Shown here: positions 16,580 through 24,155 of the stretch, one piece after another | Position numbering within the stretch: position 1 is the first letter of the stretch | How the letters are laid out: each line of letters starts with the position of its first letter | Assembly (NCBI GenBank): GCA_002412795.1 | Contig: DHVS01000042.1 | Span: 1,821 to 63,476, forward strand | Reading direction: 5' to 3' | Source of the DNA: a bacterium UBP2_UBA5202 | GTDB lineage: Bacteria; Edwardsbacteria; AC1; EtOH8 | DNA: 61,656 nucleotides | Program-made: the position numbers and the translations under genes | Notes under the pieces: generated by a model | Databases searched by the model: none | Told to the model about the DNA's origin: nothing | What the model saw: only the letters and a program-made list of their open reading frames with translations

Positions 16580-17115
16580 ACCCTCTTGGCTTTTTTGCCC
16601 TTTATTTTCTTTTTAAGCACCAGCTGGTCCAGGATCTTTTTGGCGTCGGCCAGACCTGTTTTTTCGTCGAAGCCGACACCGGCATAACGCAGGATCCCGT
16701 TGTTGTCTATGATGAACAGCGAGGGGAAGCTTTTGACCCCGTACTTTTCGCCGATGGCGTTGAACTGGTCCAGCAGCACCGGATAGAAATAAGCGGGGTT
16801 GAAATTGGCCAGCACCGTGTCCTTCTTCTCGCCCACGTCTATCAGCACCAGCAGCACCGAATCCTTGGGATATTTTTTGATCAGGGCGTCCAGCAGCGGC
16901 AGCTCCTTCTTGCAGGGCCCGCACCAGGTGGTGAAGAAATCCAGCACCACGGTCTTTTTGCCCTGGGGGGCCAGGTGCTCGGACAGGAAGAATTTGGAGC
17001 CGTCCAAAGCCGGCAGGAAAAAGGTCGGGGCCGGCCGGCCCACCGCCAATGTGTCCTGGGCCATCAGCGCCGCCGGCAAAAGCAGCAGCAGGGCCGCAAG
17101 TTTCATGTTCTTCAT
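16576..17115 (-). CDS. TlpA/ResA-like periplasmic thioredoxin
   Basis: A 179-residue exported thioredoxin-fold protein. The signal peptide is about residues 1-19. GRPAPTFFLPALDG opens the AhpC/TSA-type fold. The redox site is TTWCGPCKKELP, with the cis-proline region VKSFPSLFIID downstream. It ends in a lysine-rich tail. GGAGACGG precedes the ATG. As the first gene of the four-gene exoprotein operon, with 4-bp overlap to the next, it may reduce or isomerise disulfides in exported partners; that role is inference. Confidence 0.88.
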   Translation of the reverse strand: MKNMKLAALLLLLPAALMAQDTLAVGRPAPTFFLPALDGSKFFLSEHLAPQGKKTVVLDFFTTWCGPCKKELPLLDALIKKYPKDSVLLVLIDVGEKKDTVLANFNPAYFYPVLLDQFNAIGEKYGVKSFPSLFIIDNNGILRYAGVGFDEKTGLADAKKILDQLVLKKKIKGKKAKRV

Positions 17116-17187
17116 ATCCGTCTCCTTAACTAAGGGACACTGTTTACCGTTCAGTGTTCAGTATTTACTGTTCATTGTTAATTGATC

Positions 17188-18399
17188 TTATTTATCCGTC
17201 AGGGCCGCCACCCCGGGCAGCACCTTGCCCTCCAGGAACTCCAGGCTGGCCCCGCCCCCGGTGGAGATGTGGCTGATCTTTTGGGCCACCCCGGAGAGGT
17301 GCACGGCCGAGGCCGAATCCCCCCCGCCCACGATGGACTTGGCCCCGGTGGCCGCCACCGCCCTGGCGATCTCGAAGGTCCCCCTGGCGTATTCCGGTGT
17401 TTCAAAGATGCCCATCGGGCCGTTCCAGACCACGGTCTTGGCCCCGGCCACCACCCGGGAATATTCGGCGATGGTCTGGGGGCCGATGTCCACCCCGGCC
17501 AGGCCTTTGGGAATCTCAGTGACTTCTTGGGGATTGACGAAGCTGAAGGTCGGCTTGCCTTTCTTGTCCGGCTGGCCCTCCTTCTTCTCGGCTGCAATGT
17601 GGTCCGAGGGCAGAAGGAAATTTATTTCCTGGGATTTTTTCAGGATGTCTTTGGCCATCTCCACTTTGTCTTTTTCCACCAGGGAGGAGCCGACCTCCTT
17701 GCCCTGGGCCAGCAGGAAGGTGTAGGCCATGGCCCCGCCGATCAGGATGGCGTCGGCCTTGGGGATCAGGTTCTCTATCACCGCGATCTTGTCCGAGACC
17801 TTGGCCCCGCCCAAAATGGCCACGAAGGGGTGATCCGGCTTATCCAGGGCGGCCGAGAGATAGTCTATCTCCTTTTCCATCAGGAACCCGGCCGCATTCT
17901 GCTTGAAGTGTTTGGTGACGCCCTCGGTGGAGGCATGGGCCCGGTGGGCGGTGCCAAAGGCGTCGTTGACGTAAAGGTCGCCCAGTTCCGACAGCTGTTT
18001 GGCAAAACCGGGATCGTTCTTTTCCTCTTCGGCATGGAAACGCAGGTTCTCCAGCAGCAGCACCTGACCCTCCTGCAGTTCCTGGGAAAGCTTCAAAGCC
18101 TCGGGACCGATGCAGTCGGCGGCGAACTTGACAGGTTTCTTCAGCAGTTCCGAAAGTTTATCGGCTACGGGCTTTAGAGTGAACTGCATATTGACCTGGC
18201 CCTCGGGCCGGCCCAGGTGGGACATCAGGATGACTTTTGCCCCATGTTCTATCAGGTAGTTGATGGTGGGCAGGGCTCCCAATATGCGGGAGTCGTCCTT
18301 GATGGCCAAGGTCTTCTTGTCCTGGGGCACGTTGAAGTCCACCCGGACCAGGACCTTTTTGCCCTTTAATTCGAGATCGCGGATATTAAGTTTTTTCAT
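17188..18399 (-). CDS. pgk: Phosphoglycerate kinase
   Basis: Converts 1,3-bisphosphoglycerate and ADP to 3-phosphoglycerate and ATP in glycolysis. It is 403 residues, a normal length. Visible signatures: KKVLVRVDFNVPQ at the N-terminus, SHLGRPEG, the ILGGAKVSDKI block, VWNGPMGIFE, and the nucleotide-loop GGGDSASAV near the C-terminus, followed by STGGGASLEFLEGK. The start is the ATG at 18399, preceded by AAGGAG; upstream in-frame codons do not resemble Pgk. It stands apart from other glycolytic genes here. Confidence 0.97.
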   Translation of the reverse strand: MKKLNIRDLELKGKKVLVRVDFNVPQDKKTLAIKDDSRILGALPTINYLIEHGAKVILMSHLGRPEGQVNMQFTLKPVADKLSELLKKPVKFAADCIGPEALKLSQELQEGQVLLLENLRFHAEEEKNDPGFAKQLSELGDLYVNDAFGTAHRAHASTEGVTKHFKQNAAGFLMEKEIDYLSAALDKPDHPFVAILGGAKVSDKIAVIENLIPKADAILIGGAMAYTFLLAQGKEVGSSLVEKDKVEMAKDILKKSQEINFLLPSDHIAAEKKEGQPDKKGKPTFSFVNPQEVTEIPKGLAGVDIGPQTIAEYSRVVAGAKTVVWNGPMGIFETPEYARGTFEIARAVAATGAKSIVGGGDSASAVHLSGVAQKISHISTGGGASLEFLEGKVLPGVAALTDK

Positions 18400-18494
18400 T
18401 TTTATCTCCTTAATATTTATTTGCCGTTGCCGACCCGGTGGTTTCGATACATTCCTCAAAAGGTCGGAACACTCAAACACCGGATTGCGCCATA

Positions 18495-18536
18495 GGTGTC
18501 TGAGTGACCGCCACAGGCGGTTTTATCGAAGACACC
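18495..18536. repeat. Two-tier inverted repeat between pgk and the metallo-hydrolase gene
   Basis: Outer arms GGTGTCT (18495-18501) and AGACACC (18530-18536) enclose inner arms CCGCC and GGCGG around ACA. It lacks a T-run, so it is probably a dispersed repeat rather than a terminator. Confidence 0.45.
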
Positions 18537-18558
18537 TTCTGTAATGCTGCGTCAGGGA

Positions 18559-19200
18559 TCAAAGGAACGGATTCTCCTCCCGCTCCGCCCCGATGGTGGT
18601 CCGGGGCCCGTGGCCCGGCCGGACCGAGGTGTCATCGGGCAAGACCAATAGCTTCTGTTTGATGGACCTGATTATCTGGTCCTCGCTGCCGCCCGGCAGG
18701 TCGGTTCGCCCCACCGATCCGGCGAACAGGGTGTCCCCGGAGAAAAGCGTCCCGTCCACCAGGAGCCCGATGCAGCCGGGGGTATGGCCCGGGGTGTGCA
18801 GCACCCTGATCTCCAGTTTTCCCAGCATGATCACGTCGCCGTCTATCAGCATCCGGTCCTGGGGCGGGGAGACTATGTCCATTCCGAACATCTCCGAGCC
18901 GTTGAGCCGGGCCGAGGTCAGCATGTCCGCATCGTCGGCATGTATGCACAGCCTGGCCCCGGTCTCCTTAAGCAAAGCCCGGTTGCCGGCGATATGGTCG
19001 ATGTGCCCGTGGGTGTTGATGATATATTTTACCGAGAGGCCGTGCTGTTTGATGATGTCCAGAATGGTCTGTGCCTCCCCGGGGCTGAAGGCTCCGGGGT
19101 CAATTATAGCCGCCTCCTTGGTTTCGGGACAGGCCGCAATGTAGCAGTTGGTCTCCACCAGTCCCTTGGCCACCACGGTTTGGTAAATATTGGGTTTCAT
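18559..19200 (-). CDS. MBL-fold metallo-hydrolase (glyoxalase II-like)
   Basis: A 213-residue metallo-beta-lactamase-fold enzyme. The binuclear metal motif is INTHGHIDHIAGN (HxHxDH). The next ligands lie in HTPGHTPG, the aspartate is in LFSGDTLF, and the last histidine is in RPGHGPRTT. Small members like this include hydroxyacylglutathione hydrolases and persulfide dioxygenase-like or other thioester hydrolases; the substrate cannot be told from sequence. It is on the same strand as pgk, 160 bp upstream, with an intervening repeat, so co-transcription is uncertain. Confidence 0.85.
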   Translation of the reverse strand: MKPNIYQTVVAKGLVETNCYIAACPETKEAAIIDPGAFSPGEAQTILDIIKQHGLSVKYIINTHGHIDHIAGNRALLKETGARLCIHADDADMLTSARLNGSEMFGMDIVSPPQDRMLIDGDVIMLGKLEIRVLHTPGHTPGCIGLLVDGTLFSGDTLFAGSVGRTDLPGGSEDQIIRSIKQKLLVLPDDTSVRPGHGPRTTIGAEREENPFL

Positions 19201-19329
19201 AGTTTGACCCCGGCTGTTATCTGCATTATGATTAAAAACATCAAGAGCATCTGACCTGAAAAGGTTTTTGAATAAACTTGATAATATGGTTTTTTGGCTG
19301 TTCCCTGATTCTATGAAAAGGTCTTCGTT

Positions 19330-21012
19330 TCACTCTATCTCTTCCAGCAGTTTCTTCAGCAGGCCGGCATCGTGCTTGATCCGCTCCGCCGCCCGCTCGC
19401 CGATCTTCTCCCGCAGGGCCATGATCTGGGGCGGGTATTTTTTGAGGTTGAGGTTGGACCGGCCCACCATCTCCTCGTCAAAGATCAGCCGGCTGACGGT
19501 CTCGTAGATGGCCTGGACCTCGGACCGCTTCTTGTCCCGGAGCTTTTTCAGCTCCCGCTGGGCGATCTCCTTCTGGAACTTGTCCCGGGCCAGCGATTCC
19601 TTCTTGCGCCACTCCATCTCGTCCGACACGTATTTGGAGGTTAGGGGGGTCACGATCAGCCTTTTGACCGCCTGCATCTCCTCGTCCACCGCAGCCTGCT
19701 GCTCCAGGATGGATTCCTCGGCCCCGTATACTGATTCGTTCTGTTCCTGTTCGAAGTCCCGGTGGTGGGCGATGTGCATCTGGGCCTCCTGCAGGTCGCC
19801 GATCACCTGGTCGATGGACTGGATCTCCAGCAGCTGGCCGGATTTTAGCTCGTGCAGCCAGAACTGGACGGTCTGAATGGAGGAGTTCCTGACCGCCTCC
19901 AGGTAGATCTGAACGTGGAGCGGATTCTTGCTTAAGATTCCCAGCACTTCCTCGTCGCCGGGGATCTCGCCCTGGGCCTTTCCCTTGTAGACGCTGGAGG
20001 TGATCTCGAAGCCCTGCCCCAGGCAGACATAATCCTTGGTGTCGTTGAAGAACAGGCGGCCGATGAAGTACTTCACCTCGTCGCCCGGCTGGAAACGCAC
20101 CAGCACGTGGCTGCCTTCGCTCAGGCCCTGCTCCCCCTCCTTTAGCTTGAGGATCCCGGCCAGGTCGAACAGCCTGGGGTTGCCCTGCTGGTCGGAAAGC
20201 TTGGGCAGGCGCCGGGAGTATTCCTGCTGCTGGTCCAGCGGCAGGTCCTCCAGGTCGGCGGCCGGGCGCACCAGCATGGCCCGCTTGTTGACGTCCCCGT
20301 ATTCCTGCTTCAGGTTCTCCATTTCCTCGGAATGCTGGGAGATGGAGATGGTGTCGGAAAGCTGCCGGGCCAGCTGTTCCAAAGTGCGTTCCAGGTCGGC
20401 CTTCTCGGCCTCTATCGACTTGACCGCCTCCTCCACCATCTCCATGGCCTCGCTGCGGGCCCGGGTCACCAGTTGTTCCTTCTCGTTGTCGGAAAGGGTG
20501 TGCAGACGGAACTGGTTGGCCATGGTGGCGAACTGGATCGATTTTCCCTTTTCGTTCTCGTACAGGGTCTTCAGCCGGGAGATGGCCGCCATATGCTCCC
20601 GCCGCTCCACCTCCAGCTGCTTCAGCCGGTCGGCGTAGACCTGGTTGGCCACGGTGATGGCCCGCTGTTTGTCCCCGGAAAAGGCGTTGGGGGCGTAGTA
20701 GACCAGGATGTCGGTCTTGTACTGGCCCGTCACCTCTATCTTGGCGCCGAAGGCCTCCTTCAGCACCTCGGAGATGTCCACCATCAGGGCTTCCTTGGCG
20801 CTCATGATCATCTGGGGGCTGCCCCCGAACATCCGGAACACGGTCTTCTGTTTGTCCCGGATATCCTCGATGGTCATGATGGTGGATGGCTCCATCACCC
20901 GGCCGTCGGGCATGATCACCATGATCTGCTTGCCGGAAGGCTCGATCACCTTGCCGTCGGGCATCAGCACCATGATCTTTTTTGGGGGGGTATTTTTGTT
21001 TTCGGGAGGCAT
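19330..21012 (-). CDS. Unrecognised cytoplasmic coiled-coil protein with duplicated MPDG motif
   Basis: A 560-residue protein I cannot assign. No signal peptide or membrane segment is seen. It opens with a tandem duplication, IMVLMPDGKVIEPS and IMVIMPDGRVMEPS (~13-43). A small alpha/beta-like region follows (~45-120, including KIEVTGQYKTDILVYYAPN). Long charged helices, probably coiled coil, span ~125-245, and a beta-rich middle lies at ~265-345 (SHVLVRFQPGDEVKYFIGRLFF). A second charged helical half (~385-560) ends LLKKLLEEIE. The ribosome-binding site is weak. Neighbours do not suggest a function. The architecture suggests a structural or scaffold protein. Confidence 0.7.
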   Translation of the reverse strand: MPPENKNTPPKKIMVLMPDGKVIEPSGKQIMVIMPDGRVMEPSTIMTIEDIRDKQKTVFRMFGGSPQMIMSAKEALMVDISEVLKEAFGAKIEVTGQYKTDILVYYAPNAFSGDKQRAITVANQVYADRLKQLEVERREHMAAISRLKTLYENEKGKSIQFATMANQFRLHTLSDNEKEQLVTRARSEAMEMVEEAVKSIEAEKADLERTLEQLARQLSDTISISQHSEEMENLKQEYGDVNKRAMLVRPAADLEDLPLDQQQEYSRRLPKLSDQQGNPRLFDLAGILKLKEGEQGLSEGSHVLVRFQPGDEVKYFIGRLFFNDTKDYVCLGQGFEITSSVYKGKAQGEIPGDEEVLGILSKNPLHVQIYLEAVRNSSIQTVQFWLHELKSGQLLEIQSIDQVIGDLQEAQMHIAHHRDFEQEQNESVYGAEESILEQQAAVDEEMQAVKRLIVTPLTSKYVSDEMEWRKKESLARDKFQKEIAQRELKKLRDKKRSEVQAIYETVSRLIFDEEMVGRSNLNLKKYPPQIMALREKIGERAAERIKHDAGLLKKLLEEIE

Positions 21013-21138
21013 TTTTGACAGATGTTATGTTATACGTTAGCCGCTAAGGCACAAAGACACCAAGCCTTAATAATAGGTTATTCAACAGAATATCAATTTA
21101 CCATAAATAGGTTTTTAGGTCAATATGTAAATAAAAAT

Positions 21139-21170
21139 AAAGGGGAACACTGTTTTAAGCGTTCCCCTTT
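21139..21170 (-). terminator. Rho-independent terminator of the 585-aa secreted protein gene
   Basis: Arms AAAGGGGAAC and GTTCCCCTTT form a 10-bp stem, followed on the minus strand by an A/T-rich tract with five Ts. It lies 18 bp after the stop of the gene at 21188-22945. Confidence 0.82.
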
Positions 21171-21187
21171 ATGAAACAACTACCGTT

Positions 21188-22945
21188 TTATTTTATGACC
21201 ACCATCTTCTTGGTCTCCATAAAGTCTCCGGTCTGCAGCCGGTAAATGTAAACCCCGGATGAGACTTTTTGCCCCTTTTCATCGGTGCTATTCCATGAAA
21301 CATCATGAGCGCCCGCTTCTTGCAATTTGTCTGCCAATATCTTTATCTTTTCTCCAAGTATGTTGTAAACCGATAATTCCACCCTGGCCCTTTCCGGTAA
21401 CTGGTAACCGATGGTTGTGAACTGTCTGACAGGGTTGGGGTAGTTCTGGCACATTTTAAATTCTGCCTTCTGTATTCTGCCTTCGGGTTCCCCTTCTGCT
21501 CCTGTAAAAAGAGTGTCACCCACCCTTTGGGCGTAGATATCTAACCATGTATTAAGCCCGCCCCGCGCGTCTTGCCAAACAATTATCGCACCGCCAATCG
21601 TTCCATCGCTTACAACTACCGGTCTTTCCTGAAAGCTATCCTGGGTGCATACCGCCATCCCATTAGCCCCCCATAAACAATTGCCTGTGCTGTCAACCCG
21701 CTGGCAATATATATCCCATTCGTTCCGATTGCCCGCAACCGTATCCTGCCAGACAACAATGGCCCCGCCGGCAAGGTCGGAGCAGATTTGTGTGACCCAC
21801 TGAGGGCCAGGGCCAATGCATAAAGGGATGCCATTCATAGCCCATCTGATATTTCCATTGACATCTACTCGCTGGGCAAATAAGTCCGCATCACCATTCC
21901 TATGATCAATCCATACAGCAATGCAACCATCCTTCAGGTCACTAGTAAGCCAGGCCCCGGTCTGCTTACTGCTTTCCTCGCATATAGGCACACCATTAAC
22001 AGCCCATTTAACTACGCCGACAGTATCTACTCTCTGCACATATATGTCTTTGTTTCCGTTACGATTGTCACTCCACGAAATTATTGCGCAATTGTCTTCG
22101 GATTTCATTATCTCCCCACACACCTGCTCGCTGTCAGCGTTGCATATCGGGATACCGCCATCCGACCATCTTATTATTCCATTTGCATCCACCCGCTGGG
22201 CATAGACGTCGCGCCCTCCGCTAACAGTGGAATCCTTCCAGCAGATGATAGCGCCGCCGGCGCCGTCGCCCACTATCCCAGGTTCCTCTTGCATACTCGG
22301 CTTCACCGCCACAGGCACGCCGTTCAGCGTCCAGAGGCAAATGCCCAGGCTATCCACACGTTGGGCGTAGATGTTAGGCGCCCAAGGATCGCTGCTCCGC
22401 ACGTCGCGCCAGGCGATGATCGCGCCCTTGGCGTCATCGCCGGCTATCGCAAGATTACCGCCGAACATGTCATGAACCGCATCCAAACTGCAGACCGGAA
22501 CGCCGTTGGTCCGCCACAGGCAGTTGCCCATACTGTCCACCCGCTGGGCATAGGCATAGCCCCAATTCAACCCCATGAGAACCGGCGCATCCCACCAGGC
22601 AATTATTGCCCCGCCGTCGCCATCGGGCACAATCTCGGGCTTCGCCTGGCATCTTGACGCACCTACTGCAACCGGCACTCCGTTCGCCGCCCATAAGCAA
22701 TTGCCGAGCGAATCCATCCTTTGGACGTACACATCGCCGGCGATGTCGTCCCGCTGGTCCTCCCAGACAATGATCGCTCCGTTCCTGCCGTCGGTGACGA
22801 TTTTAGGATATATTTGAGTAGTGCTTCCCGGCGGGCTGGTGACCACCGCCCCGTTCGTCTGCCACTTGCTTACGCCGAGGGCAAAGCAGGCGTTCGCTGC
22901 GGCGATTATCGTTCCCAGCAGAAAGAGAACTTTTGTGATTTTCAT
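21188..22945 (-). CDS. Secreted repeat (propeller-like) protein with C-terminal sorting domain
   Basis: A 585-residue exported protein. The signal peptide is about residues 1-22. It has about nine repeats of roughly 50 residues with the pattern GGAIIVWQD-type strand, DIYxQRVDSxGNxxW, then xNGVPxC. This looks like a beta-propeller or superhelical surface protein. The last ~85 residues are the FlgD/Por-like sorting domain (NYPNPVRQFTTIGYQLP, LSVYNILGEKIKIL, GVYIYRLQ, ending KKMVVIK). A remnant of a second sorting domain lies just upstream at 22967-23047. Ligand unknown. Confidence 0.8.
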   Translation of the reverse strand: MKITKVLFLLGTIIAAANACFALGVSKWQTNGAVVTSPPGSTTQIYPKIVTDGRNGAIIVWEDQRDDIAGDVYVQRMDSLGNCLWAANGVPVAVGASRCQAKPEIVPDGDGGAIIAWWDAPVLMGLNWGYAYAQRVDSMGNCLWRTNGVPVCSLDAVHDMFGGNLAIAGDDAKGAIIAWRDVRSSDPWAPNIYAQRVDSLGICLWTLNGVPVAVKPSMQEEPGIVGDGAGGAIICWKDSTVSGGRDVYAQRVDANGIIRWSDGGIPICNADSEQVCGEIMKSEDNCAIISWSDNRNGNKDIYVQRVDTVGVVKWAVNGVPICEESSKQTGAWLTSDLKDGCIAVWIDHRNGDADLFAQRVDVNGNIRWAMNGIPLCIGPGPQWVTQICSDLAGGAIVVWQDTVAGNRNEWDIYCQRVDSTGNCLWGANGMAVCTQDSFQERPVVVSDGTIGGAIIVWQDARGGLNTWLDIYAQRVGDTLFTGAEGEPEGRIQKAEFKMCQNYPNPVRQFTTIGYQLPERARVELSVYNILGEKIKILADKLQEAGAHDVSWNSTDEKGQKVSSGVYIYRLQTGDFMETKKMVVIK

Positions 22946-22966
22946 TTTTTTACTTTGCCCTTTAAC

Positions 22967-23047
22967 TTAACGAAGAAGGATCATCTTCTTCATGGTTAAT
23001 GGTTTATCGTTTATTTTAAGCCGATATATAGATATTTTTATTTTCAT
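22967..23047 (-). pseudogene. Remnant of a sorting-domain tail
   Basis: A 26-codon minus-strand frame reads ISIYRLKINDKPLTMKKMILLR and stops. This is the last strand pair of the FlgD/Por-like sorting domain (compare VYIYRLQTGDFMETKKMVVIK in the adjacent gene). The rest of the gene is absent, so it is a 3' relic of a lost paralogue, 22 bp upstream of the surviving one. It has an ATG of its own but no convincing ribosome-binding site. Confidence 0.65.
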
Positions 23048-23509
23048 AATTTTAACCTCACTAAAGAAAAGCGCAAAAAGCCCCTGCCCGTAATTTTTCA
23101 ACTGCGGTCAAAGGCTTTTATTAGGCCCAATAAGCAAGCAAACCCAAAATATATTTTCTTGCTTTGCATGGCAAGCTAAGTATAGCAAAAAAACCCTGAA
23201 AGTCAAGAATAAAAATTTACTAAACGAATATTATACGGCGTAAGAAGTTTATGTTTCTTTATGCCGGGTTTTTTCTACCCCAGGCCCTGGCAGCCCCTAA
23301 ATGTGGTTTGGATGGATAGGGTTACTGAACTTAATTTCTATGCCATTATCCAGCCTTTCAGTCCCTGTAAGCATCATTTTATTAGCTGAGGCTGGCATTT
23401 AGTTAGCCGTAAAGACCGTTTCCACGCCTGCGGCGGACTTCGCAGCCCGAGCAACCATCATTTCAGCAAGAACAAGCAGCATTTCGCTTGCGTTGGTTGG
23501 CTTTTCACC

Positions 23510-23761
23510 ACCTGTGAGCACCATTTCGGCCCCCGGGAAGAGCATTTCACCACCTGTGAGCACCATTTCAGTACCTGTGAGTACCATTTCAGCACCTGTG
23601 AGCACCATTTCGGCACCTGTGAGCACCATTTCGGCACCTGTGAGCACCATTTCGGCACCTGTGAGCAGCTTTTCAGCACCTGTGAGCGGCATTTCGGCAC
23701 CTGTGAGCACCATTTCAGTACCTGTGAGCGACATTTCGGCACCTGTGAGCAGCATTTCGGT
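23510..23761. repeat. 21-bp tandem repeat, 12 units
   Basis: Exactly twelve contiguous 21-bp units with consensus ACCTGTGAGCACCATTTCGGC. One is strongly degenerate (23531-23551), and decaying copies extend left to about 23340. Changes concentrate at the two bases after AGC (ACC, AGC, GGC, GAC) and at the unit end. No stop interrupts it in several frames: the minus strand reads MVLTGAE heptads (23399-23755), the plus strand PVSTISA heptads. No strong ribosome-binding site precedes either, so I annotate DNA repeat rather than gene. Confidence 0.75.
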
Positions 23762-23865
23762 GAACGCAAGATTGTAAATGCCTGTTTTGCAACATCTTCC
23801 AACACAATATGGTTTTCTTCGTCAACGAGTTATGCACAAATGCAGTTTCCCCGGGTTCAAACAAT

Positions 23866-23895
23866 AACCCCCGGTCTTTTTTAAGACCGGGGGTT
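23866..23895. terminator. Strong hairpin, probable terminator, possibly bidirectional
   Basis: AACCCCCGGTCTT and AAGACCGGGGGTT form a 13-bp stem with a four-T loop. Moderately T-rich sequence follows on the plus strand and TTATTGTTT on the minus strand. It lies about 260 bp downstream of the EF-G-like gene on the minus strand and about 100 bp downstream of the tandem repeat on the plus strand. Confidence 0.6.
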
Positions 23896-24155
23896 TGTTC
23901 GTTGTCTATAAAGTCAGTTTGCTTCACTTCGGCAGCCATTCAAGGTGCTGGGGCTTCGACCTTGCTCAGCCTATCAACTCAGTGCAGGCTTTTGTCCGGC
24001 ATGAAGACATCTCGCAAAGACGTTTCCGGGGTTTTGTTCCCTGGATATTGTAGGGTATTGGTTCCGGGTGTATTAACCCCTTTGTGTGTTTTGTGCCCAT
24101 TCGACACAGCTCAGGGCAGGCTTTTCTGTGGTTAATTTAACCCAGGTGGCAAAGG
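23896..24155. other. Gene-free interval downstream of the EF-G-like gene
   Basis: No gene is recognised. It contains a CATTCGACACAGCTCAGGGC stretch (about 24099-24118), a member of the dispersed CCTGAGC-TGTCGAA family also visible near 5830, 5880 and 34195. Confidence 0.4.

Noticed and set aside
23510..23761. CRISPR array
   Set aside because: Units are directly contiguous with no unique spacers, and no cas gene is present.
23493..23777. Plus-strand frame of PVSTISA heptads and minus-strand frames of MVLTGAE heptads as protein genes
   Set aside because: They arise because a 21-bp repeat without stops stays open in several frames. No strong ribosome-binding site or promoter was seen, so I list the DNA repeat only.
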